Positions 11,236 to 22,594 of a stretch of DNA of 64,000 bases are shown here, in pieces. The stretch is taken from positions 7,312,901-7,376,900 of the forward strand of contig NW_022098037.1 in NCBI RefSeq assembly GCF_002288925.2, given 5' to 3'. The DNA comes from Delphinapterus leucas. Lineage: Eukaryota; Chordata; Mammalia; Artiodactyla; Monodontidae. The notes under the pieces are model-generated. The model did not search any database and was not told where the DNA came from. It was given only the letters and a program-made list of their open reading frames with translations. The translations under genes were made by a program, and so were the position numbers. Each line of letters begins with the position of its first letter. Position 1 is the first letter of the stretch.

Positions 11236-12350
11236 AGTATTTACTTTGTCCTGTGTCAAAATAATTCTAAAGTCTTTTCAGGTGCTGCATGAAACCAAAC
11301 TGTCATTCTTACAGCTTGGATTTAATTAAATTTGTAACAGCTTTAGTGTTTTTGGGTTTTTTTCCCCCTAGTCCTTAAATTATAAGGCAGTGACTTTGTG
11401 TGCTTAAAAATTATTTGGGGAGATTGTTCAGTAGATCCTGGTTCAGTAGATCAAAGGTGCAGCCCCCCAAAGACAAAAAGACAAAGCAGTATTTGTCTGG
11501 AAAAAATGCCTTGGAGGGAGAAAGTGAAGCCTCCAGGGTCTGAGTTTTCTGGAGAGGGAGAAGGGTAAGAATAGAGAGAAATTTATGGAAAGATATGAAG
11601 TTAGGTGCTGCTTATGTTAAGGGCCAGCAGGGGAATCCCTAGTGGTGGGATTGCTAGAAAGGACTCTAGCGAAGAGGAATGGTTGATAATATGTTTGCTC
11701 TGTGGTGCAGGCTATGATCCTTCCTTGTGGTCCCTATATATTCAGCAAAACTTGTGTTTTATGTGAATGGAGGCTTTTCTATGAGAATTAATGAAGAGGA
11801 TGAGTTTTACTTCTGAATTGACATAATAGGGACTGAGCAGAAGAGATCTTAAGAAGTTTGGATTTCTGCAGACTAGAATTGGAGGCTTAAACTCATTGCA
11901 CCTAGCTACCTGTGGGATGGATATGACCAGGTGACATCTGGGTGAATACATGATAGTTAGCATGAAAAAATTATAGAAAATATTATTATTTTTGGAATAC
12001 TCTCATGGCTTAGAAGAACTAGGATGTGATTAGAGATGTCATAAGAAAGGTGCACATCAAGAAAGTGAATGTGAACAAGGGTATTTGCAAACAGAGTAGG
12101 TGAAAGGCTAAGAACCTTGAGATGCAGTTCCAGCTTTGGCCCATGTTGCAGAATGATTTTAACTAAGTTCTAGTGCCTTTGTTCCCTGTCCTATGCAATA
12201 TGTAATGGTAGTTCACATGGACTTTTAATGCTTTTAATCTAACAACCAGGGCCAAAAAGGGGAATTTTCTATATCTGGAAATATTTAAGATCTTGAGAAA
12301 GACTTCTTAGTCTGAAGGAGCAGAGGATGGGGAGGTGCAAGCCGCAGAAC
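11236..12350. other. Unassigned non-coding sequence
   Basis: One 73-codon reverse frame (11742-11963) without resemblance to a known family. No repeat could be named. Confidence 0.4.
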
Positions 12351-12366
12351 CAAAACATTAATTTTC

Positions 12367-12697
12367 TTTTTTTAAAATAATTAATTATTAAAAAAATTTT
12401 TTTTGGCTGCATTGGGTCTTTGTTGCTGAGCGCAGGCTTTCTCTAGTTGCGGAGAGCAGGGGCTACCCTTCGTTGTGGTGGTTTCTCTTGTTGGAGCACA
12501 GGCTCTGGGTGTGTGGGCTTCAGTAGTTGCAGCACGCAGGCTCCAGTAGTTGTGGCTCATGGACTCCAGAGCACAGGCTCAGTAGTTGTGGCGGATGGGC
12601 TTAGTTGCTTCATAGCATGTGGGATCTTCCTGGACCAGAGATCAAACCTATGTCCCCTGCATTGGCAGGCGGACACCCTGCACCACCAGGGAAGTCC
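12367..12697 (-). mobile_element. CHR-type SINE, long subtype
   Basis: The + strand shows an AT-rich tail, then TTTGGCTGCATTGGGTCTTT, repeated 'cagtagttgtggc' units and the reversed tRNA head ending CACCACCAGGGAAGTCCC. The TSD CAAAACATTAATTTTC (12351-12366) is matched at 12698-12713 with one change. The tandem 'cagtagttgtgg' motif gives the long subtype its extra length over the short GC-rich copies. Confidence 0.92.
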
Positions 12698-12713
12698 CAA
12701 AGCATTAATTTTC

Positions 12714-13262
12714 AATTCAGAAAAGAACAGACATTTTACATGAATGTAAGGAGTAAAAATGTCCTCTTTGCAGAGAAACGTGAACCCAGATATGCTGCCT
12801 TAGAAATAAAGCCATGTCCTTATTTATGGTATGGATACTGGAGAGTCCCAATCTTCTTCACAATTTAGGGGCTGAGATGACAACAGGATTCGATAGAACA
12901 CTTACATTGAATAATTTCAATCCTCTCGGTAACAAAGTGAATTAGCATCATCTGCTGAAAAGTAAGGGTTTGGATTATAGAAGTTTGTGGGCTTCCTAAG
13001 ATGTACAGACTAGTTCTGGGAGAAGTAAACTAGGGAGGCAATAATAAATTAATGGCAAGGCTGCCTATGAGTGGCTAAGGTCAAAGAACCTCTAGTCTTA
13101 TACAAAGTTTTCAAATAAAGGCTCACTCCACACTTTACTGTCACAAAATGCAAATCTTTTTGAGAATACTGCTCAGGTGGGCTTCCCATTTTCCCCTCCT
13201 TCCCCATCATGGGACCAGGAGGAGCAAGCAAAGAAAAGGCCATTATTCTTCTGGCTGCCTTT
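12714..13262. other. Unassigned non-coding sequence
   Basis: A 79-codon reverse frame (13049-13288) overlaps the start of the L2 fragment and has no recognisable domain. Confidence 0.4.
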
Positions 13263-13385
13263 TCATCACTTATTCTTTCAATCAGCAAATATTTGTTGAG
13301 CAGCTACTAGTCTAGGTGTTCTGGGTCAGGTGGTAGGAATGCAACTGCAGACAAAACAGACCCCTCCTCATGAACTTATTTTGTA
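13263..13385 (-). repeat. L2 3' end fragment (reverse)
   Basis: Reads 'attctttcaatcagcaaata', 'tttgttgagcagctactag', 'tctaggtgttctgggtcagg' and 'acaaaacagacccctcctca', the reverse complement of the L2 3' terminus that normally ends in (TGAA)n. Confidence 0.8.
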
Positions 13386-13917
13386 ATCATTTTAACTCCT
13401 TGGATTAAAATACTGCCTTTGAAGTTTATGCTGAATATAAAAATATCACCCCTTCTCTTTCTTGTTGCTATTATTTACCAAATAACCCATTTGTTGAAGG
13501 TTTTGATGCTTGTTCGTTGAGTCCGGGTTATGGGTGTGAGGAGAGCTGAGGATTCTTTGAGCTGTCTCTCCACTTTTCAGATGAAAGAGATCATGCTCTG
13601 AATCTCTTTTTTTGTAAGCCATTTCCTATCACTGAAAAGATTGATTGGTTATCACAGTCTTGCTCTGGGACACCTTAACCTATTCAGCAAAGATAACAAT
13701 GAATATGATGGCCATACCCTTGGTTTGATCCTTGCCTTGAGGCTGAGTTTTAACCAGCATTTATTGCTCCATCATGTATTTTACCATTTGGGATCAAGAA
13801 GCAGTTGCTTTCTCTAATCCTGTAAGTCCTCAAATTCCTGGACGTATTCCCTTTTATTCCTGCTTGCACTGTGGTCAATTCTTTTCTGAGCTCATCTCTT
13901 TCTTGTAATACCTTGCT
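13386..13917. other. Unassigned non-coding sequence
   Basis: No coding signal, RNA gene or repeat recognised. Confidence 0.4.
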
Positions 13918-14000
13918 GTATTAGTTTGCTAGGGCTGATGTAACAAAATACCACAAACTGCGTGACTTAACAGGAATTTACCAACTCACAGTACTGGAGG
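13918..14000 (-). repeat. MaLR LTR fragment (MLT1/MST-like), reverse
   Basis: Contains TATTAGTTTGCTAGGGCTG, ACAAAATACCACAAACTGCG and CTCACAGTACTGGAGG, the reverse complement of the 3' end of an ERVL-MaLR LTR. It breaks off after about 80 bp. Confidence 0.8.
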
Positions 14001-14104
14001 CTTTTCCTGCTCATTATTTTGGTAAAAATATATTGCATTTTATGAAGCAAATATTAAATGTTCCTATATAAACTTTGGCTAGAAGATATTGTATTACGGC
14101 TCAT

Positions 14105-14375
14105 TACATTGAACCCTAATCCAATATGACTGGCGTTCTTATATACGATGAGGAGCTTAGGACATAGCCATGCACAGAGGGAAAACCATGTGAAAGTACA
14201 GGCAGAAAATAGCCATTTGCCAGACAAAAAGAGAGGCCTCAGAAGAAACCAACTCTGCCAATACCTTCCTTGATCTTGGATTTCCAAACTCCAGAATCGT
14301 GAGAAAATAAACTTCTGTTGTTTAAGCCACCCAGTCTGAGGTCCTTTGCTATGGGAGTCCTACCAAACGGATATA
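14105..14375 (+). repeat. MaLR LTR fragment (MLT1/MST-like), forward
   Basis: 'accttccttgatcttggatt', 'ccagaatcgtgagaaaataa', 'acttctgttgtttaagccac' and 'ccagtctgaggtcctttgct' follow the forward 3' half of a MaLR LTR. It lies only about 105 bp from a reverse-oriented piece of the same LTR class. It has no coding potential. Confidence 0.8.
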
Positions 14376-14946
14376 GGATCCTGGTTGCAACTTTCTGCTT
14401 GGCTTCTTATGTTCTCAGCTCCGTATTATTTACAAATGAGCAAATTCCTGGAGGTTAATTGCATCGCTGAAAGTTGGGTTCATCTTAATATATCTCCATT
14501 CCCTCTGAAGATCTTGGATTCTCAAGTCTTAGTTGTCTTGTTGAATTCCAGGTTTTTTCCTTTAGTCCTGTGAGACCACAGAAAGTTCTATTCAGCTTCT
14601 AGCCTCATAGCCGCCCCCTTCTGCTCAATTCTCAGATGCTAGACCCTACACTGCTTGTGAATCAGCAGATGCATTCAGGGGAAGAGGGGAGCAGAATTTG
14701 GGGCTTATCTCAACATACTTCTTGGTTCTTGGAGAGCTTTACCTCTCAAGTCCTGGCTGCCTTGATCGTTTCTTATGCTTTCAAACAGATGTAGTTTTTA
14801 CTTTATCCAACTTTTCTAGGTTTTTGTTTGTTTGTTTGTTTTTGTAGGGAGGTCTGGTTTGATATAAACATGTCTATCAAAGCCATAACTGGAATTATTT
14901 TTATATTAATTTTTAACTTAGGCATTTTATTAAATTCTCTTATTGT
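14376..14946. other. Unassigned sequence with a short (GTTT)n tract
   Basis: A (GTTT)n stretch lies at 14823-14843. The frame at 14346-14573 has no family resemblance. Confidence 0.4.
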
Positions 14947-14960
14947 CTGTAATAGATTTT

Positions 14961-15167
14961 TTAAAAAAAGTTTTATTTTATTGAAGTATAGTTGATTTAC
15001 AATGTTGTGTTAGTTTCTGGTGTACAGCAGAGTGATTCAGGTATACATATATACATTCTTTTTCATATTCTTTTCCATTATGATTTATCATAGGATATTG
15101 AATATAGTTCCCTGTGCTATACAGTAGGACCTTATTGTTTATCCATTTTATATATAATAGTTTGCAT
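14961..15167 (-). mobile_element. 5'-truncated L1, 3' UTR only
   Basis: The + strand begins with T/A-rich tail sequence, then TTATTGAAGTATAGTTGATT, 'acaatgttgtgttagtttct' and 'ggatattgaatatagttccc', the reverse of the L1 3' UTR also seen at 43163 and 44758. A TGTAATAG(A/C)TTTTT motif flanks it at 14948-14961 and about 15170-15183, consistent with a TSD of about 14 bp with one mismatch. Confidence 0.88.
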
Positions 15168-15183
15168 CTTGTAATAGCTTTTT

Positions 15184-15544
15184 TAAAATAAATTTATTTA
15201 TTTATTCATTTATTTAATTTTTGGCTGCATCGGGTCTTCGCTGGTGCATGTGGGCTTTCTCTAGTTGCAGTGAGCGGGGGCTACTCTTTGTTGCGGGGCA
15301 CAGGCTTCTCATTGTGGTGGCTTCTCTGGTTGCAGAGCACAGGCTCTAGGCACGTGGGCTTCAGTAGCTGTGGCACACAGGCTTCAGTAGTTGTGGCTCA
15401 CGGGCTGTAGAGCGCAGGCTCAGTAGTTGTGGTGCATGGGCTTAGTTGCTCCACGTCATGTGGGATCTTCCCAGACCAGGGCTCGAACCCGTGTCCCCTG
15501 CATTAGCAGGTGGATTCTTAACCACTGCGCCACCAGGGAAGCCC
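15184..15544 (-). mobile_element. CHR-type SINE, long subtype
   Basis: AT-rich (TTTA)n tail, then TTTTTGGCTGCATCGGGTCT, several 'cagtagttgtgg' units, and the reversed head GCGCCACCAGGGAAGCCCC. The TSD CTTGTAATAGCTTTTT is at 15168-15183 and 15545-15560. The insertion used the right-hand TSD copy of the neighbouring L1 fragment, so three copies of the target motif now exist. Confidence 0.92.
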
Positions 15545-15560
15545 CTTGTAATAGCTTTTT

Positions 15561-15916
15561 GATTGGATCTTGTTTGCGTCCCTTCAAAATTTATTTGTTG
15601 AAACCTAATCTCTAATGTGATGGTATTTGAAGGTAGGGATTTGGGGTGTTGATTATGTCATGAGGGTGGAGCTCTCATGATCGGGATTACTGTAGTGAAA
15701 AAGACCCCAGGGAGCTCCCTCACCTATTCTGCCATAGGGAGACACAGTGAAAGGATGGCCATCTACAAACCAGGAAGCAGGCCCTTACTGGACACCAAAT
15801 TTGTCAGCACATTTATCTTGGAACTGCCAGCTTTCAGAACTGTGAGAAATAAATTTCTGTTGTTTATAAGCCACCCAGTGTATGGTATTCTGCTAGAGCA
15901 GCCCTAACTAAGACAG
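15561..15916 (+). repeat. MaLR solo LTR (MLT1/MST-like)
   Basis: 'ttatttgttgaaacctaatc', 'ctaatgtgatggtatttgaa', 'gtcatgagggtggagctctc', 'cagaactgtgagaaataaat', 'ttctgttgtttataagccac' and 'gccctaactaagacag' follow a forward ERVL-MaLR LTR almost end to end. No internal region or coding frame accompanies it. Confidence 0.88.
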
Positions 15917-17163
15917 TAAGTATCACATCTTAGTCTTCCAGCATTGAATATTGTTGTGAAGTATGAAGCCACTCTAATTTTTCTCTTTGTATTAGGTATG
16001 AGGAAGAATGTGATACTGTAACAAAGTATAAGATACAATGATTGAAATAAGATTGAACTTTATATCTCTCTCATCTATCAATCTGGCTGATCTAAGGTAT
16101 CAGAGCAACTGCTGCATAGTTATTCAGGGAGCAATTTATTCTGTCTTGTTGCTCCACTGTCCCCTGGCGCATTATTCTCACCCCCAAGATTAAAGGTGGG
16201 ATGCTGGCACATCTACATTCCAGCTTGCAAAAGAGGCAAAGGGGCAAAATTCAGAGAAAGCAGCTTTTCTTTTGCACACTTCACTTAGTGTGTATCCAAT
16301 TGTCCAGCACATACTCATATGGCCACCCTAACTAACTGCAAAGAAAGTTAGGAGATGCAGTGTCTAGCTGGTTGGTTATACAGCCAGAAATAAGAGGAAA
16401 TTTAGGGGTAACAAATAGGAATGTGTCTCAAATTGTAGCTTACTTAATCATTTTGCCTGCATGCCCAAAGTTTTTTGTTTTGTTTTTTTCATCTTTGAGG
16501 TCCAGTGCTATCACTAGGATATGTTTTAGTGTAGATCGTATTGCATGAAGGGTTTTTTGGGGGGAGGGGGGGTGTTACAGATTGCTAGTTCAAGTTACAG
16601 ATTTAAGTCTTTTAGGTTTTTCAAAATTATGTCTTTAAATTTTTTTTTGTTCTTTTCATTTTGTGTTGATTTTGTTTTTGTCTGTAATTCACATCTATGA
16701 CTTTGTTTTTCTCTATCCTGTTCTTCTATCTTTTAGTGTGATTTTGGTGATGGCTCTTTGTGCTGCTTAATGTAGCCTGATTTCTTGGATGGATTTTTTT
16801 TCCTTTATTTTTTAAGTCTGCCAGCTTGTGTTTCATCTCCTCCAGTTCTCTGCCTTAAGCTCTTTGATTCATTAGGTGCCTTATATTTATGACCATATAT
16901 TTGGTCATCATTTTTATCTGAACAGTAGCCATATTTTTCTGGTGTGTGTTCATCACCTGCCATGTGTTTTTCCCACATTTTTCTTCCTTTTCCTGAAATA
17001 ACTTTGCATACATACTTGGCTGATCCTTTTTTGCTTATTACTTTTGTGAATTAGGTGAATTCTTCCAGTTATTTTTGAGAGGTTTCTTCAGGGAAGAGAC
17101 TAGAGCAGTGTTCCAGGCAAGCAGTAACTTTCTTTGGTTCACAGCAAAGCTCTTTATGGCTCA

Positions 17164-17166
<3 letters not shown>
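15917..17166. other. Unassigned, T-rich in the second half
   Basis: The G run at 16555-16574 and the T-rich text from 16470 to 17060 resemble antisense LINE sequence but cannot be assigned. The 62-codon frame at 16360-16548 is not supported as a gene. Confidence 0.4.

Positions 17167-17210
<44 letters not shown>
17167..17210. repeat. (GT)22 microsatellite
   Basis: An uninterrupted GT dinucleotide run of 44 bp. It creates a Cys-Val repeat inside the 192-codon + strand frame at 17075-17653, which is why I reject that frame as a gene. Confidence 0.98.
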
Positions 17211-17213
<3 letters not shown>

Positions 17214-17820
17214 GTTTTAACCTTCATTTCTCCCCAGTGCAAAGAAATCAGCAGTTTCTGGACTGCTCACAATTCAAGATCTATTTCCTTCAACCTTCCT
17301 CAAGGACATATTACTTCTCTCAAAAATGTGTGTTTCCTTGTTCATTTCTACCTCCTCTGCCCATTCTATGGGGTTTGGAGAAGCTTCCTCTAAAGACCAG
17401 GCCTCCTGTTCCCATTGTTCCAGACAAGACTTGTGGTGTTGCCCCTTATGTTGTGCCCTGTGCCTTGTTAACTGTGCTCTGCCTGATTCGTTTGAGATCC
17501 TCTCCCACAGCTGTCTCTTTAAGCATTGCCCTACATCCCTGTTTGACTTTCCCTACATTTGGTAGCTCTTTCTCAAATATTATAGTTCAAAGTTACAGGT
17601 ATCTCCTAGCTTTACCAAAGATGACCTCTCTCTCTTTTTCATTGCTGCTTTGATTTCTAAACAAAAAAGTGGGTAGAGCTATTTTTTCTCTGGCATTTTA
17701 TAATTAGGTACCGTGAAATATCCATTTAGAGGACTCCATTATTGTTTTGTTAGGATTAACTCCCTTAGGTGGTATATTTACAAAATTTCAAGAATTCCAA
17801 TCTGTTTTTCAAAAAAGTTA
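17211..17820. other. Unassigned T/C-rich sequence
   Basis: Open for long stretches on the + strand, probably because of composition. No motif or matching gene model. Confidence 0.4.
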
Positions 17821-19878
17821 TATAAATCTATACTACTCTCTTCCACTAGTACAGTCTGTTTTCCTATACCCTTACTAATACATATATAGAGATTTGCGTA
17901 TTTCATATTCTAACATGGTATGCCCCTTAAGCTGCACTTTTCATTATTACATGGCAAATAATTATAGCTTCTTTTGAGAATTTTCTATTACTGTCTGTTA
18001 GTGATTTTTGCTTTCTTTTGGTGACATTGTCAACTTTCTATGGATTAATATGAGCTTTTTCTTAAAGGTGTATTTTTCTCAGTCATTTGCATGTTTTAGT
18101 TTTATTTTCAATGTACTATTTTGCCAAATAAAAATATATTTATAAGAATAAATATAAAGCAAGTTTAATATTTTCCTGTATACCTTGGGTATCATTTTCT
18201 TTAACACACCAAGATTATATATTCACATATATATTTCTTTAGTGGTATAGATTTTGTTGTTCTATTTAAATCTCAGATAAATCTGGAATTTGTTTTGAAT
18301 TGAGTATGAATATTAATGTAGCTTATTTTCCCCATAACTGATAGTCAAGTACTCCCATCACCATTTATAGACTAATTAATTTTTCTCACTGATTTAAGAT
18401 GCCACTATTAACAAATTAATCTTATTCTTATGAAGAAATGGTTCTAAACTCTAAATTTTCTTCCACTGCTTGCTTGTTTTTATGGAAGTACTACAATATT
18501 TTAATTATTATTTTATATATTAATATATTTTATGTTCTAGTAGGACAAAGTCCTATCATTACTATAATTTCTGAAATCTCCCACTTAGTTTCATCTACTA
18601 TTCTTCCAGATGAACTTCAGAATCATTTGTTGCGTTTCCAAAAATAAATCCTCAAACCCACTGGGATTGCACTGAGTTTATTTATTTATTTGGGAAGAAT
18701 TGACATCTTGATAATATTAAGTCTTCTGAGCCAGTAACATGATATAGTTCTCCATTTAGACAAGCTTTCTTTTATGTTCTTCAATAACAATATTGTGGTT
18801 TTATTCACAGAGATTCTGCACATTTCTCTTGAGTTTAACTCTTAGGTGATATGTGTTTTGCTGTTAGGAACTCAATTTATTTTCTAATTTATTGTTGCTG
18901 GAATGTAGGAAAATATTGAGCTTTATTTATTTTGTAGTTACTGCTCTACTAATCTTTCTTATAAATCCTAGTTGCTTTTCAGATTATTTTGTTGAGTTTT
19001 ATACCTACCCAATGATGTCATCTGTAAGTAATGTTACTTTTTCTTCCTCTTTCCAATATTCGTACTTTTAAATTTGCTTTCTTTCCCAATTGCATTGGCA
19101 AACTTTTCCAAAATTGGCAGGCATATTTCACTTGTTCTTGATTATAATAAGAATGCTTCTATTTTACTGTTAAAGTGACTTTTTTTTTTGGTAGAGAATG
19201 AGTAATTGGGTCTATTAAAAATATTTTGATATTCCCATCTAATAATCACTGTCTTTTAATTGGTATGTAAATCATTTACCATTAATGTAACTATTGGTTG
19301 TATTTAAGTCTCCTTTATATTATTTGTTTTTTTGCTTGTCCCCTCTAGTTTTGTTCCTTTTTCCTTTTCCTACCTTCTTTTTTTCTTGGTAATCCATTTT
19401 AATTTGTTGACTTGCTATATCTCTGTATTTTTTTAGTGCTTGTTTTAGAGATTATGATATACATAACTAAGTTAATATCTTTTTAATTCAAGCAAAATGC
19501 AGAAGCAAAATTTGGAGCCACAGAGTGTTTTGGGCAAAAGAGTTAAATTAATCTAATTGTATTTTAACAAGATAACTTTGTTGCTCTGTTGAGAATAGAC
19601 TCTAGGAGTATAAGGGCTAAAGTAGGGAGACTTGCCAATATAGGGGAAATATAAGAAAATAAGTTTAAGGAGTTTCCTCTTATTACGATTTTGCTGAGAG
19701 TTTTTTATCAAGAAAGTGTTAATTTTGTCAAATGCTTTTTCTGCTTCTATCGAGGAAATTATTGAGGAAATCATTTTATTCTGTTAATGTGGTGAATTGT
19801 ATTGGTTTATTTTTCAATGCAACTAACCTTGCATTCCTGGGATAAAACCCTCTTAGTCATGAGGTATTATCCTCGTTA
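17821..19878 (-). repeat. Old L1 (L1M-type) ORF2 remnant, reverse, rearranged
   Basis: The + strand carries antisense L1 ORF2 text: 'ccactgggattgcactgagt' (18659-18678), 'gacatcttgataatattaag', 'tcttctgagccagtaacatg' and 'ttttgtcaaatgctttttct' (19723-19742) with 'ccttgcattcctgggataaa'. Sequence near 19240-19460 resembles the antisense 5' part of ORF2, so the order is broken and the piece may be two insertions. Many stops; no function expected. Confidence 0.65.
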
Positions 19879-19879
19879 T

Positions 19880-19938
19880 GACTTTCATAATGGCAGTGAA
19901 AGCACAGAGTCCTAACCATTGGACCACCAGGGAATTCC
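19880..19938 (-). mobile_element. Fragment of a tRNA-derived SINE head
   Basis: About 55 bp of reversed tRNA-like head: 'agagtcctaaccattggacc' followed by ACCAGGGAATTCCCC. The SINE body and A tail are missing. It may be a CHR or related ruminant/cetacean tRNA SINE. Confidence 0.7.
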
Positions 19939-20109
19939 CCCTTTATTAATTTTTGATTTAATATGACTTAATCCTTCTAAACTCATTGATACTTGTTTAT
20001 GCCCAATATCTGATCTGTACTGATGAATGTACCATGAGTACTTAAAATATTCTGTAGTTGTTTGGGTATGGTGTTCTATAAATGTCAGATCATGCTGGCT
20101 GGTAAAGAT

Positions 20110-20665
20110 GTTTCAGTTATCTATGGCTATGCAACATATGTCCCCCATATTTAGTGGCTTAAAACAACAACATTTACTTGGCTCAAATTCTGCTGTTTCA
20201 GCAAGGCTTAGCAGGAACAGTTTACTAGGTCCCACCCAGCATCAGCTCGGACATCTCAAAGGCAGGTTCCACTCAGCATGAGCTAGTTGGGGCTGGGTTG
20301 GAATCTGGAAGCTGGAATCATCTTAAGCTACTTAGGCATCTCTCTCTATTTTAATGTGGTCTCATTATGTGGCCTCTGCAGCATGGTGGCTCAGGGGAGC
20401 TGTTGGTTTAAAGCACTCAAGTTGCATGTTATGAGAGAGGGAGAAAACCAGGTAGAAGGTATATTGCCTTTTTTGACTTAGCCTTGGAAGTCATACAGCT
20501 TACTTCTGCCATGTTCTATTTGTAGTGGTAGTCACAGAATGCTGTCTATCCAGTCAAGAAGAGAGGCAATAGACTCCAACTCTTGATGGGGGTGTGATGA
20601 GGTTCTGGAAGAGCATGTGAGGCTGTAAATACTGCTGAGGACATTTTTGGAAAATAAAACTTGTC
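20110..20665 (-). repeat. Old LTR, MaLR-like (MLT1-type), reverse
   Basis: 'ttatctatggctatgcaaca' then 'agtggcttaaaacaacaaca' are the reverse of an old LTR family sharing the 'tggcttaaa(a)caacaa' block with MaLR LTRs. The later text ('tggaagtcatacagcttact', 'gtagtcacagaatgctgtc') keeps the expected order. The family is certain only to the level of an ancient LTR. Confidence 0.6.
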
Positions 20666-21218
20666 ACAGTATTGTTCAAATCTCTTTCTAATAATACCAG
20701 CTTCTTTTTTTTTTTTTTTACTCTATTGATAACTGAGAAGAGGGCTAATATCTTAAACTATGAGTGTAGACTTACACATTCCTTCATTTTGTTCTGCTAG
20801 TTTTTGCTTCATTTCTTTTGAAATTTTGCTGTTGGTTGCATACACATTTTAAATTATGTCTCCCTGATGAATTGTTCTACATATCTTATAAACCCCACAG
20901 GAAACTATTATCTTTGCTTTAAATAGTCAAATATTTAGAGAAATTGAGAAATTAGAAAGTCATTTATATTTGCCCATATATTTTTTGGCACTCTTCATTC
21001 CTCACAGATCTAAATTTCTGTCTGATATTTTCCTCAAGCCTGACGTGCAGGTCTACTATTTATGAATTTTCTCAGATTTTATTTGACTGTGTCTTTATTT
21101 TGCCTCCAATTTCAAAGCATATTTTTTCTGGATGTAGGATTCTAGGTCAATGATGTTTTCCTTTCAGTGCTTTATAGGTGTCATTTCATTGTCATCTGGT
21201 TGCACTATTTCTTTTTTT

Positions 21219-21417
21219 GTGTGTGTGTAGTACGCGGGCCTCTCACTGTTGTGGCCTCTCCCGTTGTGGAGCACAGTCTCTGGACACACAGGCTCAGCGG
21301 CCATGGCTCACAGGCCCAGCCGCTCCACGGCATGTGGGATCTTCCTGGACCAGGGCACGAACCCGTGTCCCCTGCATTGGTAGGCGGACTCTCAACCACG
21401 GCGCCACCAGGGAAGCC
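21219..21417 (-). mobile_element. CHR-type SINE, short subtype, stacked on another SINE
   Basis: 'gtacgcgggcctctcactgt' to the reversed head 'ggcgccaccagggaagcc'. The TSD CACTATTTCTTTTTTT is at 21203-21218 and 21418-21433. The tail on the + side is a (TG)n-like run rather than pure T. It landed in the left TSD and T-rich tail of the longer SINE that follows. Confidence 0.92.
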
Positions 21418-21433
21418 CACTATTTCTTTTTTT

Positions 21434-21770
21434 AACTAATTATTTTTTGGCTGCGTTGGGTCTTCATTGCTGCATGTGGGCTTTCTCTAGTTGCAGAGAG
21501 CAGGGGCTACTCGTCGTTGTGGTGTGTGGGCTTCTCATTCCGGTGGCTTCTCTTTGTTGCAGAGCACAGGCTCTAGGCACGTGGGCTTCAGTAGTTGTGG
21601 CAGGTGGTCTCAGTAGTTGTGGCCTGCGGGCTCTAGAGCGCAGGCTCACTAGTTGTGGTGCACAGGCTTAGCTGCTACGTGGCATGTGGGATCTTCCCGG
21701 ACTAGGGCTTGAACCCGTGTCCCTTGCATTGGTAGGTGGATTCTTAACCACTGAGCCACCAGGGAAGTCC
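21434..21770 (-). mobile_element. CHR-type SINE, long subtype
   Basis: 'ttttttggctgcgttgggtc', repeated 'cagtagttgtggc', reversed head 'gccaccagggaagtcc'. The TSD CTGGTTGCACTATTTCT lies at 21196-21212 and 21771-21787, so its left TSD copy is beyond the short SINE. The short SINE is therefore the later insertion. Confidence 0.93.
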
Positions 21771-22322
21771 CTGGTTGCACTATTTCTAATGAGAAGTGAG
21801 CAATCTTTCTTGTTCATCTGTATGTAATGTACCTTTTTTCTCTGATCCCTTTACATATTTTCACTTACTTTTTAGTTTTCAGCAATTTGACTGTGATGTG
21901 CCTAGGTGTGGTTTTTCTTAGGTTTATCAGGCTAGCGTTAGTTGAGCTTCTTGAAGAATTTGTGGCCATTGTTTCTTTAATTTTTTTTTCTCCAATATCT
22001 TTTCCCTTTCCTTCTAGAATTCCAATTACATATTTGTTAGATAACTTGATATTGTTCCACAGGCCACTGAGGCTGTATTCATTTTTTTAGTCTTATTTTC
22101 TTTTTTGTGAGCTTTGGTTTAGATATAGTTTCTTTTGTCTAATCTCCAAAACTAATCTTTCCCCTGCAATGAATAGTCTGTGGTTAAGCCTATGCAGTGA
22201 ATTTTTCTTTCAGATACATTTTTTTGAGTTCTAGAATGTCCATTCCTTTTTTCCTCCCTAATTTTTATTTCTCTTTTTAGATTCTGCATCTATTCACTCA
22301 GCACTTGAACATATTTATAATA

Positions 22323-22522
22323 CAGTATTCCCTTGGCATCCACAGGGGTTTGGTTCCACTGTAGATACCAAAATCCACAGATGCTCAAGTCCTATAGTAA
22401 GCCCTCTGTATCTGCAAATTTTGTATCCACGGTATCAACCAACTGCAGATTGTAAACATAGTACATGATGCACAGTTGGTTGAATCCGTGGATGCAGAAC
22501 AGACGGGTGTGAAGGCCGACTG
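22323..22522. mobile_element. Tigger-type MITE
   Basis: Starts CAGTATTCCCTTGGCATCCA and ends GGCCGACTG, with TA on both sides (22321-22322 and 22523-22524). The inside carries 'ccctctgtatctgcaaattt' and, inverted, 'ggttgaatccgtggatgcag', the familiar ends of Tigger-derived MITEs. No transposase. The subfamily (Tigger2/MER28-like or other) cannot be fixed by eye. Confidence 0.75.
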
Positions 22523-22524
22523 TA

Positions 22525-22594
22525 TATTTATTGAAAAAGTTTGTGTATAGGTGGACTCATGCAGTTCAAAGCCCTGTTGTTCAAGGGTCAACTG
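22525..22594. mobile_element. Terminal fragment of Tigger1/MER2-type element
   Basis: About 70 bp reading 'gtataggtggactcatgcag' and ending TGTTCAAGGGTCAACTG, the inverse of the terminus seen at 2483. It directly abuts the MITE at 22323-22522. The other end of this element is not visible to the left. Confidence 0.75.

Noticed and set aside
17075..17653. 192-codon + strand open frame
   Set aside because: It runs through a (GT)22 microsatellite and T/C-rich sequence, has no domain or plausible splice context, and its openness is explained by base composition.
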